The notes beneath the pieces are model-generated. The model had not been told where the DNA came from. It did not search any database and was given only the letters and a program-made list of their open reading frames with translations. The position numbers and the translations under genes are program-made. From NCBI GenBank assembly GCA_014549065.1, contig JACDOX010000013.1, forward strand, positions 5,454,854 to 5,518,853: a stretch of 64,000 bases of DNA, in the 5' to 3' direction. Source of the DNA: Cardinalis cardinalis (Eukaryota > Chordata > Aves > Passeriformes > Cardinalidae). Below are positions 28,201-43,200 of this stretch, piece by piece (the stretch's first letter is position 1; each line of letters begins with the position of its first letter).

Positions 28201-31200
28201 AACTATATTTAAGCAATACCTTTAAAATACTTCTCAGAAATAAATGTAATTGATAAGGGAAAAAAAACCAAACAAACCAAAAACTCGCACTCCAAACCAT
28301 AGCATTATATAGATACTTACTCAAGAAATTCAGTGATGTATTTTTGACTGCATTTTGACCAGGTCCATGGATTTGTATGATAATTTAAAGTTGGAGCCAT
28401 CACATGATATTGGTGTTTAATTCCAGCTTCTTTACATTTAAAACTATCATCATGAGGCACATTAAATCTAAAAAGCAAAAGAGATGAACTCCAAAACAAA
28501 TTCAGCAATAATTAACTGAAACTTTCTTGCTGGAGCAGCAAATGCTTGAGTTTTGAATTTGAAAATGCCTTAAATTTTAATGGGACTCAATACATCTATC
28601 TGATCTTTTGGCAATAGGTATCTTTAAAATGCCTTACATAATTATCCCCTTATCCAAATGCTCCTAGTTGTATAGTGGTGGGTACAGGAAGAACTGTACA
28701 ACATATTTTTTTAGTTTACCAGAAAAATTCCAGTATTTTAGGAGTGTGCCACTCTAAAGGAACAACCCATGTCCTCAACTGAATATACAGGCCATGACTG
28801 GTTCGTTCACAACATGCAACCCCAACACTCACATCATAACTCTTACTCTCAGAAACAAAAACTGCAGAGCACATCAATATCATACTCAATGCAACTAACA
28901 CATCATCTTACATTACTATCTCAGTTCAAGTACCAAGACAAATAGCATGTGTCTAAGTGGACTTGCAGGCACAAGAAAATGAACAAGCTAGCTACTGAGC
29001 TCTGTAACGTCNTCGTTACCTACACTGTGGCATGCTCATTGAGCTAGAGGTTAGCACCTTTCTGCCATCTGATGAGGTATGCTTCATAAAAATAAAATGC
29101 TGTCATCTCCTCTTATTTTTCAGTGTAAAGTATTTCTCTTTGTGTTACTCTACTGTACTCTGAAAGGATCAAACACAAGGAAGAATATTTCTGCGTTATA
29201 TTAACAATTGCCTTTTCTTAAAGGTAAATTCTTAACAGGGCTAGAATATACTTAGAGTTAACAGGACTATGTTGCACTACCTAGGGCGTGTCCCAGTTTC
29301 CCAACCAGTTCATATGATAAAAGGAGAGAATCCATCTCTTTGGATAGTTTTTCCTAAAATTCAGGACACCAACCAAGTTATAAAACTCACAATTTCTTAA
29401 CCAGGCTCACTGCAAGGGGCAAAAATAATGACTCTTCTAAAAGGCCACATCAGACTGCACCCTCTTAGAAATGCAAAGCCCACTGCTGAAAATTGGTCAC
29501 ATTAAAAAGGAAATTAAACAAAAACAATTACCTGCCAGGAAATAGGTACTTACACATGTCCAAGCTCATGTGCTATAGTAAAAGCAGCACTCAATCCATT
29601 TTCTTCACTTACAGAACAACTGCGTAGTGGGTCGCACATTGTACCTAGCTCTGCTAAACCTGCAAAATTGAATCCTTATATAAAAGCTTAAGGGAATTAA
29701 TTTTCACATATTGCCATGCATTACAGTGAATGCTACGCCACTCAAGTCAAAAGTTGTGCCTCAAGTGTGCAGCAAATTTACACAAAACAACCACCTGGCA
29801 CCAAAGTATGTGCCAGGAGATAACAGCAACTCTGGAAAACCTTAATTTTTGTCTGTGTGGCTTAAATTTTGTATCTATTTTCTGAATTACTCCTAACACA
29901 ATATTGACACTGATATTCTTATGTATGTAAAATCATACTGATGAAAAAGAGAGTAACTCACCAAGAGTATCACACTTCTCTCTAGCTCTGCAGATATCTT
30001 CCCTTGAAAGAAAATATTTATTTCAAATCATTACAGTATATAAAAGAATATTCGAAAAGTATTTCACTGTTGCTATACTAGTTACAGAAATTGCAAACAT
30101 GATTCTCAATTTTTAATGTTACAGGCCATTCAAACCATTTGTATTCTAGTGAAAGAAGAAATTTAAATTCACCAGACTAGGCCCACAGTACTGCTTTTTA
30201 TCTAGCACGCAAAGAATAAAAATTCATTATGTTCTTTCTCTAGAATCCAGAAGGTAGATCAAGTATGAAATGATGCTGAAAAACATGCAAATTGCAGTAT
30301 ACTTGAAATTTTACTGAGGGAAAAATCAGTGAAAAAGAAGAGTGAAAAAGAGACTATTCCAATGAATGAACATCAAAACTCTCACTGAAGTGACTGGTGT
30401 ACAGCCAGAAAACATAGTAATATTTATATGCTTTCCATTTTAAGCTTCTCACAGTTCTGATTACATCAGCNCTATCAGGAGCCATCTGTCACTGCATCCT
30501 TCAGCTGGCTCTTGCAACACTCCTCCCCTATCACATGTATGTACCAAAGCTAGAGATTTAATTTCCTTGCAACACTTTCAGGTCTAATTAATTTCTATCA
30601 CCTTTAATGGAAGGATCATCAGATGCCTATCTATCAACATAGCAATGTCAGAGTAATTGCTCACATATTGATAATCAGTGTTTTGGAAGGGCAAGATAGT
30701 GTTATTCATTTAACTATGAATAATGTCAGTGGAATGGTTAAAAGATTATATTGTAAAAACAAAACTGAAGCATTTGTCTCACCTAGGTGGGTAACTGTGG
30801 CTACTATAGATACTGTACCTAGTGATGAGAACAGCAGTATCATGATGAGAAGGGTGAGTATCATCCAAAGTGTTTTGTGCTTGCTGCCATAAACAAAAAT
30901 TGCGCAGAGTGGTAGCTGCATTAAAAGTGATAGCTGGTCCTTCCTAAGCAAGAAATGGCCAAAAACATCAAATAAGGGCTTCAATATTCAAGCACTTGCA
31001 CTTACTGCTTTGTCATTTGTGCTGCTAATCTGCAAAGTAATGACTGTGCATGGAAAGTCACCAGGACTCTGCATAAGAATTCCATCAGCACATTTGTTTG
31101 AAGGGTCAGATCTGAATTCAGCTACAAGTCATCAGTCATAAGAACCCAGTATTCTAAACAATGTGTTCAATATTAGAAAAATATAGTGACAAGACGTTTA

Positions 31201-34200
31201 TGATGAATAAATATGAAATCCATGTATTTGAAAAGCAAGTACTTCTTACAATCTTAAGATATTACAGCTGTTAGAGCTGAAAGCCTTCCATCAAAACCCT
31301 CTATAAAAAATGCCATTTTCCTGCTATGTTTCCATGAGCATAACCACACTTCAGGTAGTTCTGCCATAAGCTCTCATATACTATCTGATTTATTTCAGTA
31401 TAAGTATACTTATACTGACATAATGGACTTATTAATACAGACAGGAAAATAGAGGCATTAAATACAGGCCTTCAAGTTAACCTTGCACTTGACATATTGT
31501 TTCCTATTTTAAAACAAAATTATGTAGTTTGAAAAAATATTTTATATTTGAACTAAAAAAACCAAAACTTTGTAATTACAATGTAAGTTCATGCATTTTG
31601 TTTCTTATATAAGAATGACATCTTTTAAATATTTTTCTTACCTGTTCATTGTGAATTACAATTAATTTGACAATAACTATATTTATAAGATTTCCAATAC
31701 TTGAATCTTTATAGATTGCTGCAACCTAAAGAGAAAAAAAGAAGATTAAAGTATTAAACTCACCTGGTAATCTATCTCTTTTAATGAAACAAACAAATTA
31801 CCAAAGCAAACCAAGCCACTACANAACAAGTATCTCATGCATCCAACTGTACCTTCTACCCAAGGACATGGTGAAAAAAAAAAAGAGTTTCTCAGTTTTT
31901 AATACTCAAATAGCTTCAATTCTATATTCATTTCCAAACAGACAACATATTGAAATGCTAATGTAAAAAGTGCACTTATATAGTTTATTGATAAAATATC
32001 AAAGAAAGGAAAAAAGTACTGTTACCCTGACTGTGAGGCATAAGTTGCTTTATATGGATGATTTGCAGAATCAATACCTGAAATATTAGAGAGTCTTAAA
32101 AAGCAACTTTGAACAAATAAGTTTTTATCTTGCTCTTAATGGAAGCTAGACTGAGCTGTAAAACTGTTTTGAAAATAAACATGACATATACAAAGGTATC
32201 TTTTGGAATTCATAAAATTTGTATTTATATACCCAGCAGGCATTTTTATACATACTCTTGCAGACAGATATAGTAAAATTCATGAGTCAATTCCATGCAC
32301 CAAAGTGAACTACTTTGAAAGTTATTTTTCATAAAAACAGTATAAAAAATTTATGCACTCCAAGTAACAGCTNCAGATATCTCATCCATGGGAATTCTGG
32401 CTTAAAGCAGCAGTCGAATGACAGCCTTATGTAAACAAGAGTTGCCACCAAACACAGAAGTGCTGCCTTTCCTCCCTTCAAGCTTGTGCTAAGGCTGCAA
32501 GGCTATAAAGTGATCAAGGAACTGATCCAACTGCAAATTTTTGGGGTTTTTTTAATTATGTTACACTGGTCAATATGCTCTCATTTTTTGTGCAGTCTCC
32601 AACACAAGTGCTGACAGAGGGAAAGGGGAAGAAGAACAGACTTCTTTCAGAAGTCTTTTGAGCCACTTGAACTGGCTCAAATTGCTTGTGAAACCACAGC
32701 CTTGCAGTGTATAAATTCAATTTACCTGAGGTCAAGTAATACTACTAAGACTTAGAGCTGGGACTCCCAACTCACGCCCCAACTTTCTCTAAACTGGAGA
32801 CAACACAATATGCAGCACTGTCCTTCATTCCTTTGTTGACAAACAAGCTGGAAGTATTCAATAAGGGTAGGGGCTTCAGAACCCATGTGGAGAACATATT
32901 TCAGAGAAGTACAGCTATTGTTTCCTTCTTTCCATACAGACTCCTTTCTTCGTTACTAACCAGCAAGTAGCCAATTACTATTAGGTGGGAATAAGGAACA
33001 TCTCTCAAATACTCACAAAGTGCTGAATCCACTGGGCATGGACAAACTCAGAAGCCTTTACAAAAGTTATCTGAAATGCTCAAGCACAATTGAGGCAGAA
33101 TTGAGTGGAATAAACTATCATTTTTCTAATATCAAAATTACTTCACCACAATCAAGCTCATAACGTATTCTTCTACCTGGAGATCCACTTTGATAAACTT
33201 AGAAAGGATATTTCTGGACATTTATCCTCTCCACAGTCAAAGTATATTCCTATAGGAACTGCTGTTTTACAATAACACAATTATCACATCCATCTCAACT
33301 CATGTAACTTATAGGGAGCAAATTCCATCAATGGTCAATTGAGAAGGAGAAGGGATGAACTCTTCTGTAGACATGACTATCTAGAGATATGTATTTAAAC
33401 ATACATTTTCATACAAGACATGAAGAGCAGCTATTTCATTTCTTCATCCCTTTGCTATGGAACAAGACAAGATGTTTAATTTTCGGATGTATGAGGCTAA
33501 GGTAGATTAATTCCAGCCCAGCTCTTTCAAGTTTTATTTTTCTTCAGCAAAGAAGAAACAGAATATGGGTTCATATGGCATTCCAAAATCATATCAGAGA
33601 GGAATCTGAAATGAGATCTTTGAGGATCTTTGGCTTATTCCAAGAATTGGAAGACACTTGTTCCAAGGATCGATTCTAATACCATTTAAGCTGTTATAAG
33701 AGGCAATTACATGTGAGAATTTGTTACAGTATAAATTTATACAAGAAGATTACGTGTGTATAGGATTAACACAGACTTCTTTCACTGGACATGGTTGTTG
33801 CACTTGTCCTTGTAGACCTTCATGGATTCACACAGGCTCACTCCTCAAGCCTCTGAAGCTCACTCTGGAGGCATCCCTTCCCTCAAGCAACTCAACTGAA
33901 TCACTGGACTTGGTGTCACCTGAAAACTTGCTGAGGGTGCACACAATTACACTGTCAGTGTCATTGATGAAGATATTAAAAAGTGTTGGTTCCAATATGG
34001 ACCCTTGAGGGACACTACTCATTACTGGTTTCTGTTTGGACATTGTGCCATTGATGATACCTCTTTGGACTGGCCATCCAATCAATTCCTTATCCATCTA
34101 ACAGTCCATGCATCAAATCCATATCTTTCNAATTTACTGGCCAGATTGNAGTGGAGGGGTGTATCAAAGGCTTTACAGGTGATCAGGCAGAGTTCTTTCC

Positions 34201-37200
34201 TTGCCCCTGGTGCAGTTACTCCATCAGAGAATGCCACTAGATTAGTCAGAAACATATCTTAATTAACTTGTAAATGATTCTAGTTAGTGTCTGGTTTTGG
34301 AACAGAAAGCTCTGAAACTCAGGAACCAGATGCATTTCACTGGCTGTCAAGTAAAGAGCATGCTGAGGTAGTGACACAATCAACAAAAACCAATACATGA
34401 CTTGTCCAGTACTCTAAGACTATCTATATCAGGTAGAATAGGCAAAGGGATTGAGAACTGAATGGGAGAGTTAACTAGGTTCAGCTAACACCAAATAATG
34501 CCTGATTGCCTAAACTGTGACTTTCAATCTTCAGTGCAAAATTAGCCTTAAGTTTCCCAAACGCCTCCTCTGCTATAGTAGAGATAATTTCTGCCCCTGG
34601 GTGATTAGAATGATCCAGGCAAGGAGTTAAGGCTGGAACCTTCTTGTAACTAAAACTTAGCAGTTCTTGTTCATGGCTGTAGTAGTACTTATACTGTAGT
34701 TGATGGCTGTTCCCTCATATGCATTAATGGTTCCTTGAAAAAAATTTTTACTGTTATGCAAGTGCTTTCTGTCAAGGTAAAATATGGAAACATAGAGGAG
34801 GCAAAGAAACAAACACAAAACACAGAGACAAGAGTCCTCCTTCCTGCCAGTTGACTCAATGTCCATTTAAAATATTTGAGCAAGAGTGTATCTTCAAAAC
34901 ACAAAACTAGTTACTCATACCTNAGAGGAGCTGCATTAGACTGAGTAAGTATATGAGAGAAAAAAATCTCATTTCATGCCTGAAGAGAATCTGTTGCAGG
35001 ACTTTCAACACTATATGTATGCACCATCTGAATTATGTACTGGTTATCTCTCTGCAGAATAGTTGAGGACTGAAATAATGTCATGTAGATGCCAGAGGTC
35101 TGCAGCTCCTGCCAAAATCTGAAACATACCTGTTTCCATTATGAGAGAAAGTAAGTTCATGCTAAATTTAAAATATCACTGCTCTCATTAATCCTATGTT
35201 TGAGTCAAACTATGGATCCTTTGCCTCATGAGCATGACCTCCAAACATTTAGTTATTAGCACTGCTTTCAAAAGATCAAGAGCAAGCCCACATGCTGGTA
35301 ACAAGATGCCCTTAGCAGCAAAGTTCAGCATACATTCTCAGCATGGTTGAAAAACTGTGAAGAGAAAAGGCCTGAAAACTGATAACTGCAAATCAAACTT
35401 GAAGATTTACCTAAGGAACTAAGCAGCCTAAAATAATCCACTGAGACTTGAAATGATATAATGATGCAGGAAACTATCAAAGATCTGGAATATAAGATTC
35501 TTATTTTCAGTGAAAAAAAATTAAGATGTAAGCACTCCCTGCTCCTGTACTCTAAGGATGCCCCTCTCAGTCATCTCTTACTGGAAGCATTCATAAAAAA
35601 GGATGATGAAATGGGAGAGGAATTTAATAGCATACACAATTTTTTTACAATTTCCAGATCCACTTGGTTTACAGTGATCTAAATACAGGCTTCAGAGAAG
35701 TAGGAGGTAATAGCCAAGATAAAGTGAAATTAGTTTCAAGAGATTTTTCAAACTCTTAAAACCAGCCTCCACACCAGAATACAGCAACAAAGAATGGGGG
35801 AAAAATATAAATGAAACTAGTTACACTTTAGTGGAAGGATCACAGCTTTTATTTCCATGGAAGTGTGAAAGATTAAGTCAGACAGCTGTGGCTGCCAGTT
35901 TACTGGAAGCAACTTGGTCACAAAGTTTAGTTTCTCTTGACAAACCTGTGACAACTGTCCATGAAAGTGTGACTGAATAGAGACAAAATGCCCTATTTAG
36001 AAATTATGTTGATAAACAAGCAAGTACACCTAGAGGCTGGAAGGTAAGTAAATGATATATCCAAATCCAATTTGATAGATCTTGTTTAGCTCTTTTTTCC
36101 TTCCCTTTCCCCCCCCCCCCAAAACATTGTATCACAAGATCTCTTTTTCTTTCCTCTTGTCTGGTACACACAAGCATGGTACCAAGAAAATACAAACATT
36201 CATATCCCCTGAAAGAAACACAGTATCACTTCACAGCTTGTATGTCTTTTGCAGGCTCCAGAATCTTCTGTGCATCACTGTGGTGCTGAAAGCATGTCAG
36301 ATATCCAGGATCTGGGAGATTTCTCCTTCACCTTTCCCAGTGTCATATTGATTCTATCATATACTTAATAAGACCCAAAAAATTGTCTGAAGTCATAAGA
36401 TATATGAGCAGCTACTGCTTCAGCAAAAGAGCCATGTTGTTTCTGTTGGTGCTACTCCTATTCTGTTGCATGCATATTTCTGTACAAAGCTGGCTTCCAC
36501 AAGCAGATCCTAATGGCAGCAAAGACTTCTCATGCAAACTTGCACAAGTACATCTATGCCTCAGACTTCCCAATTTTTTCCCCTGTAAGTTTTAGGTCAC
36601 CTACTGACCCCTCACCCAAGTCCTGTTCAATCTACTATCCCCTGAGTTAACCAAGTAGAGGTTCCACATGCCACCTCATGGAGTGTTTTAGTGAAGGCAA
36701 AAGGAAAGAATACATACATACCTTTTAAAGCCTGAGTTGCCTTTTGTGTTGGTTTTGGCTAGGGTAGAAATAATTGTCCTCATACTAGCTGGTAAGGGGC
36801 TATGTTTTGGATTTGTGCTGGCCATAGAGTTGATAATAAAGAGATGTTTTTATTATTGCTGAGCAGAGCTTACACAGAGCCAAGGCCTTTCCTGCTTTTC
36901 TTACTGCCACACTGGGAAGGAGACTGGGGATGCCTGGGGTTGAGAGCAGACACTGCCAGGACAGATGACCCAAACTGACCACAGGGAGATTCCAGACCAT
37001 GTGCCATCGTGCTCAGTGTATGCACTGGGGAAAAGGAGGACGAAGAGGGGGACGTTTGGAGTGATGGCATTTGTCTTCTCCAGTAACCATTACATGTGAT
37101 GGTGCCCTGCTCTCCTGGAGATGGCTGAACACCTGCCTCCCATAGGAAGCACGGAATAAATTCTTTTCTTTCCCTATTAAACTATCTTTATCTCAACCCA

Positions 37201-40200
37201 GAGATAAAAGCTAGAAAAGAGTTTCTAGCTTTTACCCTTCCGATTCTCTCCCTCATCCTGTTGGCAGGGGAGTGAGCAAGTGGTTGTGTGGGGCTTAGTT
37301 GCCAGCAGGAGACGACCTATCAGGAATGCCTGTGTTCTGTCTCACCTGTAATGTGTAACTGAGATGGGTGACTGTAATGTGTAACTGAGATAGCCCTTTA
37401 ATATTGCAGTAACTCAGAAGATGGTAACAGTCATAATCATCACCATCTACAACTCTTCAATGAAAACATCTGCCACAGTTAGATCACATCAAATGCCATC
37501 ATGTACAGCACAATGTCAATGCATCCTTCTCCTCAGAATCTAAAAGAAACTACCTTCAAAGACCATTTCACAAGGCACAGCCATAGACAGGCTTCTCTAG
37601 CTGTTAGAAGCTACTCAGAGAAACGCATGAGTGTTGCTTGGCAAGATTGTCTCCTTATTCTCCTTGTTCCTATTANTATATGAGATGGGTCCCAGGCAGT
37701 TTAAAGCAAGGCCTTTGTCATAATTGGACAGTACCAAGACTTNACCTTAGGAACACCTCTTGAACTACTGAAGAGAAAGTCAAAGAGACAAGTCTAATCA
37801 TTGAATCAACAACAACAACCACCACCAAGACAAAAACAATAGTAAATAATATTAACAGCGGTGAAATGTAAAGACAGGTAAGTAGGTAAGTACGTGCCTG
37901 CCCACATACTGCAAAATAAAATCACTTAGGTAAGAAAATACCCTTAAAATCACTGAGTTCAAACAAACACTGCCAAGTCCACTATGAAAATCTACCCCTA
38001 AGCACCACATCTGCACATCTTTTACTTACCTCCAGGGATGGTGACTCCCCTGCTTCCCAGGGCAGCCTGTTAAAATGCTTCACAACCCTCTCCATGACAT
38101 AATTTTTTCTGAACCTTCCTGGTGCAGCTTGAAACCATTTTCTCCAGTCCTTCACTTGTTACTTGGGAGACAAAAGTGTTCCCCAACCCACTACAATCTC
38201 CTGACAGGTAGTAATAGACAGTGGTAAGGTTCCCCTGAGCCTAGCTTTTTCCAGGTTAAATGCCTCCAGCTTCCTCAGCCACTCATATGACTTGTGCTCC
38301 AGACCCTCCATCAGCCTTGTTGCCTTTCTCTGGCCACGCTCCAGCACCTCAATGACTTGGAGTGAAGGGCCCAGAACTGGACACAGCACCCAAGGGGCAG
38401 CCTCACCAGTGCTGAGTACAAGGGCACAATCACTGACTTGGTGCTACTGGCCACACTATTTCTCATACAAGACAGGATGCCACTGNCCTTCTTGGCTACC
38501 TGGACACACTAACACCCTTGTATGAGTTGGCCAACCTCAAGATATACTGAGGTATCATTATGAGATTTAATATACAGGCATCCTGGAGATGCAATTAGAC
38601 AGTCACAACTAAAGAATAGTTGGCTTTTATACCCCTACAGATACCCATATGTCAAGATAAATAAGAAGGCCAGCTCGGAGAATTTATATGAATGATACTT
38701 TGAAAATAATTGTTTCCAGCTATGTATATTTATTGGTGCATAAACAAATACCCCCTTTCATTTTAACTATGCCAAATGCACAAGATCATATACAGAAGAA
38801 ACATAGTAAGGTGTATCCTTGGCTTGTGCCAAGAAAAATATGCCTTGTGCTGGCCTTCTAGCTTTTACTGGATGAGAGATAAAAAGCACTAAACATTCCT
38901 GTAGCTTTAACACCAATACAATGATCTGAATGAGAAAGGGGAAAAATAGACTACTGAGGTTCTAAGGAACAGATACAAGGAACAATATATTGACCTCTAA
39001 ATTTTGAATGTAACTATATTCATTGCCTTTCAGATGGTAGTGATGCAAATTAAATTATTAACCTATAAACTATTTAGGTCTACTGCCTATTTTTAAATTA
39101 TCACTACAGGCAAAATCAATATGCCAAATATTGATTTTAAAGGCATCAATGTTTTCCCAGTGTGTTCTGGAAAGATGAACTGTTAAATATTGTATAGTAT
39201 GAACTNCGAAGTACAAAAACAGTCTTTAAATTCACCCCATATATATTAAGATAAATAATTTGTCTGGGACACATTGGTGTACACACTCTTCCCATACAGG
39301 AAATACTTCATGATCATTGCTGATTATGACTGCAAAAAAAAAAAGCATCAACAAGACTCTACCTTCTATTACATACGTCAGTAAAAGATGGTAGCCCTAA
39401 AACTTTTCTAAAATTTTTGTCTCAACGAAAATCAAATGCACAAGTTTTTAACACCATATTATAATAGTACTGTTTTACCATGATACAACACCCCTTTATG
39501 GTTTCACAGTCTCACTGTGAGTTAAATTATCTAAATTGATGTTGTCTCAATCCTCTCCTTGAATGCATGGCTCTCTCCTCCCATGCTCTGACTTCAGCAT
39601 TCCCATGACTAGGCAGTCAGCCAAGTTCACAATCTGAGGTGACCATCATAGCCCTACCACAGGTGGTTTTATATGCCATGACTTCTTTTCAAAAAGGCAA
39701 GATTACAAAGTTTTTCTTGCAAGCAGAATAAGAACAGACCTAGTACACTTTTTTCACTACCAAACAAACTATATAAGCAGTACAGTACTTAAAAGGATGT
39801 CAATAATCAGGTTATTGATTCAGAAAGTGAGGACAGTACCTCAAAATGTTTCATGGAACCAAATTTCAGGTNGTTTTGAATTTTACTGTAAATTCCAGTG
39901 TTTTAATGAATTATTTCAGTTACTAAGATCAAGCTTTCATGTTTGGGGCTCTGAACTTTCAGAATATGGTCTAAGATTAAGAGATCCAGTTAATAAATCT
40001 ATTAAGGCAGTGCCTACTGCCTGCTCTGTTGATACAATACTTGGAGGACCAAGAAGAAACTGCACAAGTTAAGCAATTACAGTATTCTTATTGTTTAATT
40101 TATTGTTTCACATTAAATAATGCCACTCTTTGTGTTGAAATAAAGTTTTTCATAAAATCCTATGGCAAAGGTACTCCTTCTATCTTGNAGTACATATTTC

Positions 40201-43200
40201 AATCAGAATGAGTAAGAATTTCCAAGATATAATGTAAGTTATGTGAATACTCATATTGACAACATTTATGCAGTTCTAAAGAAATGAGATTACTTGCATG
40301 CTGAGAGCTAAGCCTTTTCAGGTTGAATTGGATGAGTGACAAGACACTCAAAACCCTAAAAATATTTAGCAGTGTATTTCAGTTCTTATTTTCCACTCAT
40401 AAAACAGCAGTAAGTTTACTTTTAGTGTCTTTGTTGATGCTAAAAAAAGCCCCAAATAAAATAAAAGAAAAATGGGCGAGGATTTCAAAGGTTCTTCTGG
40501 GAGCTAGATGNCTAAGTTTCATTAAATTTAATGTGATTTATATGCTTAAATTTTTTAGGTTTCTTTAATATCNAAGCCTGAACCAAATAACCTTAAAAGT
40601 TTCAGAATAATTGTAAGAGTAAAATATAATGCTTGCTTCAATTAAAATGCCAGCAACCNGACAATTTCCCATAACAGAAGTTGCTTGACCAGATACAAGT
40701 ACCAGTAAAATTTAATAACCAAAGCTATCTGTATAATGGCAGAAAGGATAAAATTTAAAAGTTTCATTTCTTTCCTTTATAGGCTATCAAATAAGACTAA
40801 AAATGGTTCCACTTCAAACACTAAGAGGCTGTGGGTCAAGAAATGACCCACTAGCATACTGATAAATTCTAATGCAGATTACATAGCAAAGAATGGTAGT
40901 CACTTGTTTTCCTATCCTTCATATTTTTTTTACTAGTTTACAGAAAAATAACTGTTATGGATAAGAAGTGATAGAAGGCTGCATATTCATTCACATTATT
41001 TGTGTGACTTATATCTGTGTCAGGAGAGGGTTGGGTTAGATGACTTCCGCTTGTTCTGTGATTCCAAGCCATTGCTGAAAATGCTTGGAAGGAAGCAAAA
41101 GGAGAAGGGATACAAGTTGNGATATGTATTCTGTGGGGGAAATGGAGGTGGGAGAAGGGAGAGTGCATGGAATTTACTGAACTGTAAAGAAAATCGTTTA
41201 AAAATAAGATCTGAATTTATACTTTTTATATCTGCATTTATAAAAGCTCAACGTTACTAGAAATAACATCTTAAGAAATTTTTGTTTCAAGATTACTGTC
41301 TTCTGCATATATATATATATATATATGTGGAATAGAGCTGTCAACAGATGCAAGCAATAGATCTTACCACCTACAGAGGTATTCAGAAATATTAAATTCA
41401 CATTAAAGATGTAGTGGCCTATTGAAGGCTATTACCCTAAAGCCAGCANTAAGTGAAAAACCCTAGTTTTACAGTACAGATAGGAAAGCACAAGAAAGAA
41501 ATGACCCGTTTTTTAGAAAAGAACAGGTATTCTTTCACTCGTACAGTATGTGTTAAATACTAGATCTTAAAAACAGTTCGTATATAGGTTCTCTTTTATA
41601 GCAAATATACAATGTTTATCTTATTTGCCTAGAAGTCCAATTGTGTAAGTAAAAAGACAAATATGGCACTGTAAGGAATAGTACTTGAATGTACAACATC
41701 TACAGATGCAGGAATAATGTTTTCTTCTTAAAAAAACCATCAGGAATTATATTACCTATAATCACAACAAGGCCTCATGGAAAAGATACAATAAATGTTC
41801 CATTTCATCTTATTTTAAAATTCTCTAAAAACAGCTTCTATTTTAAAGTAACGTCTTTACCACTTCATTTTGTTTCTTAGTAAGCCTCTTTAATAAAGGA
41901 AGTAACAATAAAAAAATTGCATCTTAGCGATTGTTTCAAAAGNAATTCCAAACTGAGTCTGTACTGTAAGAGACAAAAGGACTTTCAGTATGGATTTTTT
42001 TGGGTAATACATGAAGTTTCATACTTCACACCACTAAAAGTAGAAAAATTCAGAAACCTTACAATAACATATGCTAATCTCCCTTAAAACATTCTTCTTC
42101 TTATAAACTAATTAAAAGAAATTCCATGTTCTCATTTTACATACCTACATCATCTGTGTAATAGATGGCAGCAGCTCTACTGTCATCAGCTGGAGATGTG
42201 GATATTAGAGTGAGCAGAATTCAGCTCAGTTCTCTAAGTGCCTATTACCCAGCACCCCTTCACACACTATAGGTTANCAGAATGCAGAACTGGCAGATGC
42301 AACACATAATTTACAGGAGACTTGCACAGCTTGGTGAAGCAGCAGCTGAGGCCACATCAGATGTCCTACAACATCTTAAATGGCATGGGGCACTTCTATG
42401 TAACAAGTTAATTAATCATGGTAAAACTAGAGTGCTATTCTATTCATCCAAAAGTAGATGTCTGTAACGGGTCAAGTTAAAAGCCATCTAAAAGCAGATT
42501 TCTGTATAGATACTTATGTGATAGGTGCTTTAATTTGCTACCCCAAGCTAGATGTAGTTTCATATAAATTAAGCTTCCTGAATAGATGTAAGGACAGAAA
42601 TCTAGGAATAATTACAATGCAGAATATGTTAGCATGCCTTTTCCTAACAGATGATTCAAGTGATGTCATGGTAAAACTTTTGATTTTAGAGCTTACTATA
42701 CTATATTCTGAATCACTTATGGTTCAAGAAAGAATTTACCACATAAAGATCATAAANAAATTATATCAACTCAAAGTCTGANCCATATTAATCTTGAAAA
42801 ATTGAAGTTTCTTGAAAAATTGAAAAACTAGGATTACTATAACCAAGTTTCTTTTTTTTCACAATGCCATTTAACATCTGTCTGCTGTAATTAATATGTA
42901 TTTTTCACACNGTGAAGCTTAAGAATTCTTCTAAAGCAACCGAAAATCAGGAAATGGGTCCATCATTTCACCTACACACNCTACACTGCATTAAACTGAA
43001 AAGATCCATAATCTTAAATTTTGACCCATCTTTTTAAATTATGTTTATGTAAACTCTTTTTATTATACAGAATTTGATCAAACCAGAAGACAGGAAAGTT
43101 GCAGAAAAGAAAACAACAGAACAGAAATAATTAAAATTCCTAATGCTTAAGAACTTACTTACTATTGACATCAGTGTTAGTACATAGTGCTGTAAATTCT

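Larger units (their letters stand above)
31726..43162 (-). other. ADAMTS20 intron 4 (11.4 kb, repeat-bearing)
   Basis: The largest intron. It holds two CR1 coding fragments, a CR1 3' tail, an LTR, a 26-bp tandem duplication, a C12 run and an AT microsatellite, listed separately. The remainder shows nothing recognisable. Confidence 0.85.

Noticed and set aside
30706..30984. Hydrophobic minus-strand frame of 92 codons that looks like a membrane protein
   Set aside because: It is a wrong-frame reading over exon 6 of ADAMTS20, whose true frame gives HHDTAVLIT.
33828..34097. Minus-strand frame with VPQGS and FNIFIND that looks like a reverse-transcriptase gene
   Set aside because: It is a broken piece of a CR1 LINE, annotated as a mobile element and not as a host gene.
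13518..37322. The two good LTRs as the ends of one provirus
   Set aside because: The interval contains ADAMTS20 exons and no retroviral internal genes, and one copy has its own target duplication; they are independent solo LTRs.
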